This document shows positions 9,672-18,502 of a stretch of DNA of 64,000 nucleotides, piece after piece. This DNA comes from Clostridiales bacterium. GTDB taxonomy: Bacteria > Bacillota > Clostridia > Oscillospirales > Feifaniaceae. A program made the position numbers and the translations under genes. Where the stretch lies: contig JAAYBB010000066.1 of assembly GCA_012719075.1 (NCBI GenBank), positions 1 to 64,000 on the forward strand. The letters run 5' to 3'. The first letter of the stretch is position 1. The number at the start of each line of letters is the position of its first letter. The notes below the pieces were generated by a model. It searched no databases, was not told the origin of the DNA, and saw only the letters and a program-made list of their open reading frames with translations.

Positions 9672-12668
9672 TTATGGCCTGTGGGCGCCCTTGCCCAGGT
9701 GGATGTCCAACTTCTGGAGCAGCGTCTCCAGGTCGACGGGCTTTGCGAGGTGGTCGTCCATGCCGGCCTCGCTGCAGCGCGCGACATCCTCGGCAAAGGC
9801 GCTGGCCGTCATGGCGATGATGGGCACCCGCCTGGCGCAGTCGCCCTCCAGCGCCCGGATCTGCTCGGTGGCGCCAATGCCGTCGAGCACCGGCATGTAG
9901 AGGTCCATCAGGATGAGGTCGTAGGCCCCCGCCTGTCCGCGCACGGCGTCGACGGCCAGGCGCCCGTTCTCGACGCAGTCGATTTGGGCGCCGGTGTCCT
10001 CGAGCAGGGCCAGCAGGACCTCGCGGTTGACCTCGAGGTCCTCCACCAATAAAATGCGCCGGTCCGAGAAGTCGCGCGCCCCTGCCGGCCGGTCGGCCGG
10101 CGGGGCCTCCCCCTCTGCGTGCGGCAGCCGGACCGAAAAGGAAAAGCGGCTGCCGACGCCCGGCCGGCTCTCCACGTGGATGCCGCTGTCCATCTCCGCG
10201 ACGATGGACTGGCTGATGGCCAGCCCGAGGCCGGCCCCGCCGTGGCCGGCGGCGGCCGCCCCCTGCTCAAAGGGCTTGAACAGCCTGGACAGCGTCTCGT
10301 CGCCCATGCCGATCCCGTTGTCCTCAACTGAAAGTTCAATTTCGCTTTCGGCAGGGCCGCACCGGCGCTCGCGACAGGCCACCTGGATGACGCCGCCCTC
10401 GCCGGTGAACTTGATGGCGTTGCCCAGCAGGTTGGTGACGACCTGCGCCAGGCGCAGCTCGTCGCCCAGCAGGCGCACCGGGATGTGCGGGTCCAGCTCA
10501 AAGCGCAGGGTCTGCCCCTTCTGCGCGGCTCGGCCGGCATTCATGCTGCGGATGTCCTCCATCATGCTGCGCAGCGAAAAGGCGCCGACCACCAGCTCAA
10601 AGCGCATGGCCTCAATCTTGGACATGTCGAGCACGTCGTTGAGCAGGCCCAGCAGGTGCCTCGAGGCCGCCTCGATGCGGTCGAGGCAATCCCCGATCCG
10701 GTCGGGGTCGCCGGTCCGCCGGGCGACGCTGGTCATGCCGATGATGGCGTTCATGGGGGTCTTGATCTCGTGGCTCATGCTGGCCAGAAAGCGGCTCTTG
10801 GCGTTTGCGCTCTCCAGCGCCTCCTCGCGGGCCGACATCAGGTGGAGCATCGTCTCGTTGCGCAGGATGGCCGACAGCAGCAACACGCCGCCCGAGCGCA
10901 GGATGCGCTCCTCGGCCGCCGAGAACTGCGCCTCCCGCCCGCCGCGCTCAAAGGCGGCAAAGCCCCAGAGCGCGCCGCCGACAAAGAGCGGAATGGCCAG
11001 GACCGCCTCGATGCCGCGCGGCGCGAAGTGGCCGCGCGCCCCCTCGGGCAGCGCCTGCACCAGCGCGTTGACGCAGTCCCCCCCGCTGAGCCGCTCATAC
11101 CAGCCGCCGTGGTTCTCCGCAAAGAAGTCCTCCGGCGCCTCGTCCGGCCCCAAGTCCTCCGCCGCACTCCACCGGAAGCACGGGCGGAAGCCCGGCGGCC
11201 CCGCGCGCTCAAGGCTGCGCCAAACCCCCACCCGGTCGGCCGCAAGGCTTTTCCCCAGCCGCCTGAGCGCGCTGAGCACGACCTGCTCAAAGCCCTCCGG
11301 CTCCGCCCGGATCAGCCAGGTCGCCATCTCGTTGACCGCCTTCAGCAGGCGCTCCTGGCGCAGCAGCTCGTTTTTGGCCTCCTTGAGCTGGCGCAAATCG
11401 AGCAGGTAGCCGGCGACGATGCGCTCCCCTTGCCCGTCAATGCGCTTGAGCACCACCTGGACGGGCACCCGCCGTCCGTGCAGAATCAGTTCGCTCTCAA
11501 ATTCGGTCTGCCCGTGCCGGAGCGCGTGGGCCAGCCGCTCCTCCAGCGTCAGCGAGGGCCGTCCGTCCGGCTGATGTGCGGGAATGCTGGCCGAGATCAT
11601 GGGCATAAACCCCTGTTTCAGGCGCTCGCCCGAGTCAAAGCCAAAATAGGCCACTGCGGCCGGATTGCAGTCGATGACCTGCATGCGCTCGTTGAAGACC
11701 AGGCTTGCGTAGGGCGTGGCATCGTACATGGCGGTGCTGACCCTGCGCGCCTGATCCAGCTGGGCAACCGCCTGCTGCACCTTGAGCTGCAGGCTCTCGC
11801 TGTAGTGCTCGTTTTCCATCAGCGCCTGCTGGAGCTCCTGCTCGGTCCGCTTGAGCGCATCGATGTTCAGGCAGCCCCCCAGCAGCCGCCGGACCTCCCC
11901 GCCCGGCCCCCGCTCCACGGTCTGGGCAACCCCCCTGGTCCAGAGGTAGTCGCCCGCCCGGCGGCGCAGGCGGACCTCCCAGAGGTGCCGCTCCTCATCC
12001 CCCGCCGCGAGCATTTCTAAGGCCTGCCGCACCTCGGCGAGGTCGTCCAAATGGATGAGCCCTTCCCACTCCGCGACGGTCCCGCCCAGCTCCCCCTCCC
12101 GGTAGCCCAGCATGGCCAGCAGTTCTTCCGAATAGGTGATCCGGCCGGTCCCGGCCTCATAGCACCAGCTGGCAAGCCCCGAGATGTGCGCGACAAAGTC
12201 AAGCTGCTCGGACTTCTGCTGCAGCCGCTCCTCCGCCCGCTTGAGCCGGGTGATCTCCTGCAGGATGCCGATCACCCGCACCGGGTTGCCCTGCGCGTCC
12301 CGCTCGGCGACATAGCCGCGGTCCTGCGCCCAGATTTCAACGCCGTCCTTGCGCAGCATGCGGAACTCGGCCTCGTAAATGCCGTCGCCCTGCGCCAGAA
12401 AGCGGTCGACCGCCTCGAAGGTCCGCTGCCGGTCCTCGGGGACGATGGCCCCCTCCCAGGGCAGGACCGTCTGTGGAAGCTCGCCCGGCGCATAGCCCAG
12501 AATCTGCTCCCACTGCGCGCTGTAAATGACCCTGCCCGAGGGCAGGTGCCAGTCCCACATGCCGATGCCGGCCGCCCGGATGATGACATCCCGCAGCGCG
12601 GCAAAGTGTGCCGAACTCTCGTCCGGCCCGCCGGACGTCGGCAGCGGGGCAAGCTGGTTGCCCGCCAA
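9672..12668 (-). CDS. Hybrid sensor histidine kinase (PAS-PAS-PAS-GAF-HisKA-HATPase-REC)
   Basis: 998-residue soluble signalling protein without membrane segments. Three PAS-like domains (about 25-145, 155-270, 305-425), a GAF-like domain (about 445-600), a dimerisation/phosphoacceptor helix with His633 in SMSHEIKTPMN, the ATP-binding domain (NLLGNAIKFTGEGG, DNGIGMGDE, FKPFEQG, GGAGLGLAIS; about 735-850) and a C-terminal receiver (Asp922 in LILMDLYMP, Lys976) are all complete. Start is TTG with GGGGGTGA upstream. No output regulator or Hpt protein is adjacent, so the phosphate destination is unknown. It sits between an ATC-hydrolase-like gene (72 nt upstream) and an SLH gene, which may point to its targets. 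Confidence 0.93.
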   Translation of the reverse strand: MAGNQLAPLPTSGGPDESSAHFAALRDVIIRAAGIGMWDWHLPSGRVIYSAQWEQILGYAPGELPQTVLPWEGAIVPEDRQRTFEAVDRFLAQGDGIYEAEFRMLRKDGVEIWAQDRGYVAERDAQGNPVRVIGILQEITRLKRAEERLQQKSEQLDFVAHISGLASWCYEAGTGRITYSEELLAMLGYREGELGGTVAEWEGLIHLDDLAEVRQALEMLAAGDEERHLWEVRLRRRAGDYLWTRGVAQTVERGPGGEVRRLLGGCLNIDALKRTEQELQQALMENEHYSESLQLKVQQAVAQLDQARRVSTAMYDATPYASLVFNERMQVIDCNPAAVAYFGFDSGERLKQGFMPMISASIPAHQPDGRPSLTLEERLAHALRHGQTEFESELILHGRRVPVQVVLKRIDGQGERIVAGYLLDLRQLKEAKNELLRQERLLKAVNEMATWLIRAEPEGFEQVVLSALRRLGKSLAADRVGVWRSLERAGPPGFRPCFRWSAAEDLGPDEAPEDFFAENHGGWYERLSGGDCVNALVQALPEGARGHFAPRGIEAVLAIPLFVGGALWGFAAFERGGREAQFSAAEERILRSGGVLLLSAILRNETMLHLMSAREEALESANAKSRFLASMSHEIKTPMNAIIGMTSVARRTGDPDRIGDCLDRIEAASRHLLGLLNDVLDMSKIEAMRFELVVGAFSLRSMMEDIRSMNAGRAAQKGQTLRFELDPHIPVRLLGDELRLAQVVTNLLGNAIKFTGEGGVIQVACRERRCGPAESEIELSVEDNGIGMGDETLSRLFKPFEQGAAAAGHGGAGLGLAISQSIVAEMDSGIHVESRPGVGSRFSFSVRLPHAEGEAPPADRPAGARDFSDRRILLVEDLEVNREVLLALLEDTGAQIDCVENGRLAVDAVRGQAGAYDLILMDLYMPVLDGIGATEQIRALEGDCARRVPIIAMTASAFAEDVARCSEAGMDDHLAKPVDLETLLQKLDIHLGKGAHRP

Positions 12669-12740
12669 GTTGTCACCCCCTAAGCCCGGCCTGTCCGGCT
12701 GGCTGCCCCGGCAGGGCGCGCGGCGCGGATGCGGCCGGCG

Positions 12741-13460
12741 TCAGACGGTCAGAAAATCCTGCTCCGACGCGCGCGCAATGTGCGCCGCCTTGTCTTTGCC
12801 AAAGTGGGCCGCGTAGGCCTGCCGGGCCTCCTCGAGCAGCGCAAAGCCCCGCTCGGCGCCGAAGTTGTGCACAAAGCTGCGGCGCAGTGCCGAGTACAGG
12901 TGCCCGCAGTGGTAGCGGAAGTCGCGGATCAGCCGCGGCAGCTGCTCGGCGCGCCTGGCCCGGTGGCGCCTGAGCGCCTCCTCGTCCGCAAAGGCGCAGC
13001 CCACCCAGCCAAAGGCGCAGCCGCCGCCCCCGTGGGACAGCAGCTCCCCGAGCTCGAGCTCCAGCGCCGGGTTGAAGCCGAAGACCAGGTTTTTGTCAAT
13101 AAACGTGCAGTACCCCTTGCCGTAGTCCAGCAGGTCCGTACGCCTCCAGCTCTCGCACCAGCCGCAGGTGGTGGTCCGGGTGCGGTAGACCGGGGAGAAG
13201 GCCTCCACCCCGCCCTTGCTCCAGCCCCGGTCGTCCACCCACTCGCCATAGAGCAGGTAGTTTTCCATGGTCAGCGGCTGGCCGTCGGCCAGGCAGCGCA
13301 GCGCGCAGCGGGCGCCCCGCTCCCGCCCGTAGATCACGACCGCCTCCTCGGCCGCCCGGCGGCCCGGCTCCCCCATGCGCTGTTCGGCCGCGCGGGCGGC
13401 CAGCGCGTACAGCAGGGCGTGGTCGTCGATGTAAAACGCCGATGCCGGCAAATGCTCCAT
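12741..13460 (-). CDS. L-2-amino-thiazoline-4-carboxylic acid hydrolase-family protein
   Basis: 239 residues. It has the layout of the ATC hydrolase family: an N-terminal helical part (IYGRERGARCALR, LLYGEW) and a Cys-rich core with CGWCESW, LLDYGKGYCTFIDK and FGFNPALELE. The founding enzyme opens the thiazoline ring of ATC in L-cysteine production, but most relatives in anaerobes have unknown substrates, so only the family is claimed. ATG at 13460 has AAGGGGAG upstream and a good promoter. The hybrid kinase follows 72 nt downstream on the same strand, suggesting one operon. The C-terminal 80 residues (Arg/Ala-rich helices) go beyond the usual core. No signal peptide. Confidence 0.78.
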   Translation of the reverse strand: MEHLPASAFYIDDHALLYALAARAAEQRMGEPGRRAAEEAVVIYGRERGARCALRCLADGQPLTMENYLLYGEWVDDRGWSKGGVEAFSPVYRTRTTTCGWCESWRRTDLLDYGKGYCTFIDKNLVFGFNPALELELGELLSHGGGGCAFGWVGCAFADEEALRRHRARRAEQLPRLIRDFRYHCGHLYSALRRSFVHNFGAERGFALLEEARQAYAAHFGKDKAAHIARASEQDFLTV

Positions 13461-13485
13461 GCCGCAGACTCCCCTTTAACACTTT

Positions 13486-13514
13486 ATTTTAATTGGTACT
13501 GTTTCGGCTGCCAA
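13486..13514 (-). promoter_or_regulatory. Putative promoter of the ATC-hydrolase-like / kinase unit
   Basis: TTGGCA (13514-13509), 17-nt spacer, TAAAAT (13491-13486) on the minus strand, 26 nt before the start codon. Confidence 0.55.
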
Positions 13515-13662
13515 ACCGCCTCCCGGCCGCCGGGCAGCCCCGAAAACTTCAATCCTTTAACAACATATTATGATATCCTTTTATTATATCGGCCCCTTGC
13601 GCCAATTGCAATCCAAGAAAAATTGCTGTTTTTTGCGCCTGCTTTTTCCACGCCAAAGTATC

Positions 13663-13692
13663 TTGACGGCCCCCCCGGCACTGTGCTATAGT
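13663..13692 (+). promoter_or_regulatory. Promoter of pyrB
   Basis: TTGACG (13663-13668), 18-nt spacer, TATAGT (13687-13692). The leader is only about 24 nt, so there is no room for a PyrR or UTP attenuator. Confidence 0.7.
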
Positions 13693-13722
13693 TTATTGAT
13701 TTCGACGGAGAGGATGGTGCGG

Positions 13723-14772
13723 ATGCGACATTTGATCGATTTTGACCAGCTGAGCCTGGAGGAGTGGGACAAGCTCTACAACCTGACCCGCGCAATCATG
13801 CGCGATCCGGGCGCCTATGCCGACTCCTGCAAGGGCAAGCTGGTGGGCACGCTGTTCTACGAGCCCTCCACGAGGACGCAGCTCTCCTTCCAGGCCGCCG
13901 CACTGCGGCTGGGCGCACAGGTCATCGGGTTTTCGGACGCGGCCTCTTCCTCCGCGGCCAAGGGGGAGAGCCTGCGGGACACCATTAAAATCGTCGCCAA
14001 CTATGTGGATGCCATCGTGATCCGCAACCCGATGGAGGGGGCCGCGCTGGCCGCCTCGCTCTACAGCCCGGTCCCGCTGATCAACGCCGGCGACGGCGCC
14101 CACCTGCACCCCACCCAGACCCTTGCCGACCTGGCCACCATCCAAACCGAAAAGGGCAGCCTGAACAACCACGTGGTGGGCCTCTGCGGCGACCTCAAGA
14201 ACGGCCGCACCGTGCACTCGCTGCTCAAGGCCCTCTCCCGCTTTGGCGGCAACACCTTTGTGCTGATCTCGACCGACACGCTGAAGATCCCCGACTACGT
14301 GCGCCGGGCCCTCGAGGCGTCCGGCGCACGCTATACCGAGGTCAACTCGCTCGAAGCCGTGATCGGCGACCTGGACATCCTCTACATGACCCGCATCCAG
14401 AAGGAGCGCTTCCCCAGTGAAGAGGCCTACAAGCGGGAGGCCGGCATCTTCATCCTCGACCCCCCCAAGCTGCAGCTGGCCAAGCAGAGCCTGATGGTGC
14501 TGCACCCGCTGCCCAAGCTCGACGAGATCACCGACGAGGTGGACATCGACCCCCGCTGCCGCTACTTTGCCCAGGCCGAGTACGGCATGTACATCCGCAT
14601 GGCGCTGTTGCACACGCTGCTGCCGCTGAAGCGGGAGGTCCCCAAGACCGAGCTCTTCGACCGCGAGACGGTCTGCGACAACCCCCGCTGCGTGACCGCC
14701 TTTGAGCGCTACCTGCCCCCGCTCACGCAGGACGGCACCTGCCTCTACTGCCAAAAAGATCTGCCGCACTGA
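13723..14772 (+). CDS. pyrB: Aspartate carbamoyltransferase with C-terminal PyrI-like zinc tail
   Basis: 349 residues; second step of de novo pyrimidine synthesis, carbamoyl phosphate plus aspartate to carbamoyl aspartate. The catalytic chain is complete: carbamoyl-phosphate loop STRT (49-52), HPTQTLAD, and HPLPKLDEI in the aspartate-binding domain. The last about 40 residues exceed the usual catalytic length (around 305-310) and carry four Cys (318, 323, 340, 343) spaced C-x4-C...C-x2-C, as in the zinc domain of regulatory subunit PyrI. The nucleotide-binding allosteric domain of PyrI is absent and no pyrI follows. ATG at 13723 is preferred over 13714 because GGAGAGG (13707-13713) is then 9 nt away. 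Monocistronic in this window. Confidence 0.92.
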   Translation: MRHLIDFDQLSLEEWDKLYNLTRAIMRDPGAYADSCKGKLVGTLFYEPSTRTQLSFQAAALRLGAQVIGFSDAASSSAAKGESLRDTIKIVANYVDAIVIRNPMEGAALAASLYSPVPLINAGDGAHLHPTQTLADLATIQTEKGSLNNHVVGLCGDLKNGRTVHSLLKALSRFGGNTFVLISTDTLKIPDYVRRALEASGARYTEVNSLEAVIGDLDILYMTRIQKERFPSEEAYKREAGIFILDPPKLQLAKQSLMVLHPLPKLDEITDEVDIDPRCRYFAQAEYGMYIRMALLHTLLPLKREVPKTELFDRETVCDNPRCVTAFERYLPPLTQDGTCLYCQKDLPH

Positions 14773-14795
14773 GGCCCCGGCCGCCGCCGCCGGCG

Positions 14796-14824
14796 TTGAC
14801 AAGCCGTCGCAGGCGCGCTATACT
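14796..14824 (+). promoter_or_regulatory. Promoter of the M-box / mgtE unit
   Basis: Near-consensus: TTGACA (14796-14801), 17-nt spacer, TATACT (14819-14824). Transcription would begin just before the riboswitch. Confidence 0.8.
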
Positions 14825-14846
14825 GACGTTGTAACCGCATAAAAGT

Positions 14847-15042
14847 TTTTCCGGTAGGCAAGGCTACCATAGGGATATGGGTTGCTGCCGCGACATCGTG
14901 GAGACACGATTAGAGGGCCAACAGGATCTGTCGAAACCAAGGCATGTCCTAATGCAACTTCACCGAACCTTCATGATGGGCCCCGTCACACGGGTCCGCC
15001 CGCACCGATGAGGTTCTCTGCCCTGTGATGCTGAAGCTTGGA
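14847..15042 (+). promoter_or_regulatory. M-box (ykoK leader) magnesium riboswitch
   Basis: The leader carries the conserved core of the M-box class: GGTAGGCAAGGCTACC, ATAGGGATATGGGTTGCTGCC, CCAACAGG, and a later CTAATGCA segment, in the right order. It precedes an mgtE-type Mg2+ transporter and ends at an intrinsic terminator. In this class Mg2+ binding favours the terminator, shutting off uptake when Mg2+ is plentiful. Outer boundaries are approximate. Confidence 0.87.
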
Positions 15043-15083
15043 CGGTGGCGGTCTGTTTTTGGACCGCAAAATGGGCCTTTATC

Positions 15084-15121
15084 GCCCTGCCGCCATCCGG
15101 GAATGGCGGCAGGGCATTTTT
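15084..15121 (+). terminator. Riboswitch-controlled terminator before mgtE
   Basis: 13-bp GC-rich stem (15084-15096 with 15103-15115) followed by ATTTTT. It stands between the M-box and the coding sequence. An overlapping hairpin (GCGGTC...GACCGC, about 15049-15068) just upstream may take part in the switch. Confidence 0.85.
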
Positions 15122-15229
15122 GGGCTTCAGTGCCCCCGCCACCGACAGACAGACCCGCGGCAGCCGCCGTCCCCAGCCTTTTGTGGACCCTGCGGCGCCG
15201 GCCAAAACGCGCAATGGGAGGGGAACTGC

Positions 15230-16585
15230 ATGAGAGCATCCAACGACCTGCTGCTGACAACCCTTGAGACGCTGCTGTGCGAAAAGAAGTACGGCGTCCT
15301 GCGCGAGTTGCTGATCATCCAAAACCCCGCCGACATCGCCGCACTGTTTGAGGAGGCCCCCGCCCACTCGCTGCCGCTGCTGTTCCGGCTGCTGCCCAAG
15401 GCGCTGGCCGCCGAGACTTTTGTCGAGATGGAGCCGGATTTACAGGAGCTGCTGATCCGCGGATTTTCAGACACCGAGCTCAAGGCGGTGCTCGACGAAC
15501 TCTACCTGGACGACGCCGCCGCGCTCGTGGACGAGATGCCGGCCATCCTGGTCAAGCGCATCCTGCGCAACGCCGACCCCCACACCCGCAAGATGATCAA
15601 CCAGATCCTCCAGTACCCCGAGGACAGCGCCGGCAGCATCATGACCATCGAGTATGTGCGCCTGCGCCCCCACATGACGGTGGAGGAGTCCATCCTGCAC
15701 ATCCGGCGGACCGGCGTGGACAAGGAGACCATCTACACCTGCTACGTCACCGACAACAACCGCAAGCTGATCGGCATCATCTCGGCCAAGACGCTGCTGT
15801 TGTCCGACGACGACGCCCTCGTGGAAGATTTGATGGAGACCAACCCCATCTTTGTGCACACCACCGAGGACAAGGAGCGGGTGGCCCAGCTCTTTGACAA
15901 GTACGACTTTCTCTCGCTGCCGGTCGTGGACGAGGAGCAGCGGCTGGTCGGCATCGTCACGGTCGACGACGCCATCGACGTGCTGCAGGAGGCCTACACC
16001 GAGGACATCGAGCGCATGGCCGCCATCGTCCCCTCCGACAGGCCCTACCTCAAGACCAGCGCCTTTGAGCTCTACAAGGCCCGCATCCCCTGGCTGATGA
16101 TCCTGATGGTCTCGGCCACCTTCACCGGCATGATCATCACCTCCTTCGAGTCGGCGCTGGCCGCCCAGGTGGTGCTGACCGCCTTCATCCCCATGCTGAT
16201 GGACACCGGCGGCAACTGCGGAAGCCAGTCCTCCACCACGGTCATCCGGGGCCTCTCGCTCGGGGAGCTGGCCTTTTCCGACCTGCCGCGCGTGCTGGGC
16301 AAGGAGTTTCGGGTCTCGCTGCTCTGCGGGCTCACGCTGTCCGCCGTCAACTTCCTCAAGCTGCTGTTCTTCGACCGGGTGGGCATCACGATTGCGGCGG
16401 TGGTCTCGCTCACGCTGATCTGCACCGTCTTCTGCGCCAAGCTGGTGGGCTGCGCGCTGCCCATCCTGTCCGAACGGGCCGGCTTTGACCCCGCGGTCAT
16501 GTCCAGCCCCTTCATCACCACGATTGTCGACGCCATCTCGCTGACCATCTACTTCAGCATTGCGACCTTTCTGCTGCACCTGTAG
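15230..16585 (+). CDS. mgtE: Magnesium transporter MgtE
   Basis: 451 residues, typical for the family. Cytosolic N-terminal helical domain (to about residue 125), two CBS domains (about 130-255; CBS2 contains DKYDFLSLPVVDE) and a five-helix membrane domain with the family signature MDTGGNCGSQSS. It is an inner-membrane Mg2+ channel gated by Mg2+ bound to its own cytosolic part. ATG at 15230 has GGGAGGGG upstream; the frame is open further upstream but only through the riboswitch. Control is at two levels: RNA switch upstream and protein gating. Its own terminator follows at 16618. Confidence 0.95.
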   Translation: MRASNDLLLTTLETLLCEKKYGVLRELLIIQNPADIAALFEEAPAHSLPLLFRLLPKALAAETFVEMEPDLQELLIRGFSDTELKAVLDELYLDDAAALVDEMPAILVKRILRNADPHTRKMINQILQYPEDSAGSIMTIEYVRLRPHMTVEESILHIRRTGVDKETIYTCYVTDNNRKLIGIISAKTLLLSDDDALVEDLMETNPIFVHTTEDKERVAQLFDKYDFLSLPVVDEEQRLVGIVTVDDAIDVLQEAYTEDIERMAAIVPSDRPYLKTSAFELYKARIPWLMILMVSATFTGMIITSFESALAAQVVLTAFIPMLMDTGGNCGSQSSTTVIRGLSLGELAFSDLPRVLGKEFRVSLLCGLTLSAVNFLKLLFFDRVGITIAAVVSLTLICTVFCAKLVGCALPILSERAGFDPAVMSSPFITTIVDAISLTIYFSIATFLLHL

Positions 16586-16617
16586 CGCGCGGCAGGGGGC
16601 CACACACAAATAATCAA

Positions 16618-16648
16618 GCGGCCCGGCAGATTCCTGCCGGGCCGCTTT
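16618..16648 (+). terminator. Terminator of mgtE
   Basis: 12-bp stem (16618-16629 with 16634-16645), loop attc, then TTT. It lies directly before a copy of the dispersed repeat. Confidence 0.75.
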
Positions 16649-16845
16649 GAGACGGTCAAAAACCGCCTGTTTTTTGACAAGAGGGCCTGTGCGCCCGCGC
16701 CTTCGTTCCTCACCCCTGCGGGGCTCGAAACGCGCAGGCCCGTTTAGGAGTAAGAACGTCGGCACATGTCCACCGTTCCTACGGATTTGATTTTTTGGAC
16801 GCTTTTGCCCCTCCACCCTGGATGAGACCACCTTTTTCAACAGAC
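16649..16845. repeat. Dispersed intergenic repeat, copy 1
   Basis: About 196 bp, clearly related along its full length to 23134-23330. Shared blocks include GAGGGCCTGTGCGCCCGCGC, CCTTCGTTCCTC, CCCCTGCGGGG, GGCACATGTCC and CGGATTTGATT. It opens with a TCAAAAA...TTTTTTGAC hairpin and contains paired segments GGGCCTG/CAGGCCC and GAACG/CGTTC. It sits between convergent mgtE and the MATE gene. Not coding. Confidence 0.85.
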
Positions 16846-16862
16846 AAAGCAGCCATTTGTCG

Positions 16863-18440
16863 TCACGCGGTGTCGGGCAACTCGACCTCGGCCGAGGCCT
16901 TGATCTTGTGGCGCCACTTGCCGGTGTTGTACCGCAGCGCCACCAGCACCGTGCGCAGCAGCTGGTCGGCCACCATGGCCGCCCAGGCCCCCATCAGGCC
17001 GGCGCCCAGCACGTAGATGGCATAGGCCGCCGTGCCGGGGCGGACGATCAGCACCGTGACAAAGGTGATAAAGGCGGTGTACTTGACGTCGCCGGCCCCG
17101 CGCAGCACGCCGGCCAGGATGAACTGTGCGGCCTGCAGCGGCTGGATCACCGCCACCATGCGCAGCACCCTGACCCCGTTGGAGATGATGATGGGGTCGT
17201 CGGTGTAGAGTGAGATGATGGGCCCTGCGTAGAAGAAGATGATCATGCCGATGACGAAGGAGACAAACATGCCCACGCGCTGGGTCCGGTTGGCGTAAAA
17301 GGCGGCCATGTCCCCGCGCCGCCGGCCGAGGCTCTGCCCCACCAGCGCCGTGGCCGACACGGCAAAGGCCTGCCCGTTCATAAAGGTCAGCGCCTGGATG
17401 TTCATGCAGATCTGGTGGGCGGCCATCAGGATGTCGCCCAGCGAGGCCACCGTCCTTGTGTAGAGGATGACACCCACCCGCATGATGACCTGCTCGAGCA
17501 TGGAGGGCAGCCCGATGCGGAAGATGTCGGCCAAGATCCTGCGGTCGGGCTTAAAGCCCTTGGAGGGCTCGAGCGGCAGGTAGGCGTCCTTCTTGAGCAC
17601 GACGTAGAAGGCCATCATCATGGCCACCACCTGGCCCATCACCGTGGCGATCGAGGCGCCGGCCACGCCCCAGCGCGGGAAGCCGAAGTTGCCGCCGATC
17701 AGCAGGTAGTTGAACACGAGGTTGACCAGGTTGGCCACCGTGTTGTAGACCATGGGCGTGCGCGAGTTGCCGACCGCCCGCAGCGCGCTGGTGACCGCGC
17801 TGGTCATCGAGATCGAGAGCAGTCCGATCATCTGGACCTTCAGATAGGCGGTCGCCCACTCCACCGTCTGGGGCGTGGAGGCCCCCATGAAGCGGACCAG
17901 CGGCTCGGCGTAAAAATAGCCGATGATCGAGCAGATCAGCCCGATCGTAAAGTTGATCATGACCGACTGCCGCAGCGTCTTTTTGGCCATTTCAAAGTTG
18001 CCGGCCCCTCGGTAGCGCGCCACCATGGCCGTGTTGCCCACGTTGAGCGCCATAAAGACGGTGGCCAGCATAAACTTGGGCTGCGTGGTGTAGCCCACCG
18101 CCGAAATGGCCAGCGGGCCGAGGATGCCCACCATGATGAGGTCGGCCATCGAGGTCAGCTGCACCAGCAACAGCTCCACCAACGAGGGCCAGGCAATCCT
18201 GACCACGTCGTTATACAGGTGCCGGTTGGTGACGCCCTCGGGCAACGGGTGTCTGCCGCGCACCGGCTTTGAATAGTGGGAGTCGTCCCCCATCTCGAGG
18301 CCGTCCAGCGTGGTGCGGATCATCCGCATCCTGGGCTGGGACGCCGCGGGGGGTTCGTTGGCCGCCGGGGCGCCGGATGCCGGCGCCCCTTCCACATGCC
18401 CGCCCTGGTTCAGCTCCTGTTCCTGTTCTCTGTTTTGCAT
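16863..18440 (-). CDS. MATE-family multidrug/organic cation exporter
   Basis: 525 residues with 12 predicted membrane helices after a hydrophilic N-terminal tail of about 75 residues, longer than usual (typical MATE proteins are 440-460). Family features: IAWPSLVELLLVQLTSMAD in helix 1, internal two-fold repeat, GVRVLRM and GVLRGAGD in the second half. MATE proteins couple Na+ or H+ entry to export of drugs or metabolites; the substrate cannot be read from sequence. ATG at 18440 is assumed; TTG at 18446 is in frame. The best ribosome site (GAAGGGAG, about 18473-18480) is over 30 nt upstream, with a 7-bp GC hairpin (18451-18468) in between. Confidence 0.9.
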   Translation of the reverse strand: MQNREQEQELNQGGHVEGAPASGAPAANEPPAASQPRMRMIRTTLDGLEMGDDSHYSKPVRGRHPLPEGVTNRHLYNDVVRIAWPSLVELLLVQLTSMADLIMVGILGPLAISAVGYTTQPKFMLATVFMALNVGNTAMVARYRGAGNFEMAKKTLRQSVMINFTIGLICSIIGYFYAEPLVRFMGASTPQTVEWATAYLKVQMIGLLSISMTSAVTSALRAVGNSRTPMVYNTVANLVNLVFNYLLIGGNFGFPRWGVAGASIATVMGQVVAMMMAFYVVLKKDAYLPLEPSKGFKPDRRILADIFRIGLPSMLEQVIMRVGVILYTRTVASLGDILMAAHQICMNIQALTFMNGQAFAVSATALVGQSLGRRRGDMAAFYANRTQRVGMFVSFVIGMIIFFYAGPIISLYTDDPIIISNGVRVLRMVAVIQPLQAAQFILAGVLRGAGDVKYTAFITFVTVLIVRPGTAAYAIYVLGAGLMGAWAAMVADQLLRTVLVALRYNTGKWRHKIKASAEVELPDTA

Positions 18441-18450
18441 AAACAAATGT

Positions 18451-18468
18451 GGCCGGCAGGCGCCGGCC
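18451..18468 (-). promoter_or_regulatory. GC hairpin between ribosome site and start of the MATE gene
   Basis: GGCCGGC (18451-18457) pairs with GCCGGCC (18462-18468), loop of 4. Folding would bring the upstream GAAGGGAG nearer to the ATG, or hide the start region. Function is inferred only. Confidence 0.4.
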
Positions 18469-18502
18469 CAGCTCCCTTCAATGACAATAATCTATAGTGC
18501 AC

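Noticed and set aside
15467..16840. 457-codon minus-strand frame over mgtE
   Set aside because: Antisense shadow; the plus strand encodes a complete MgtE.
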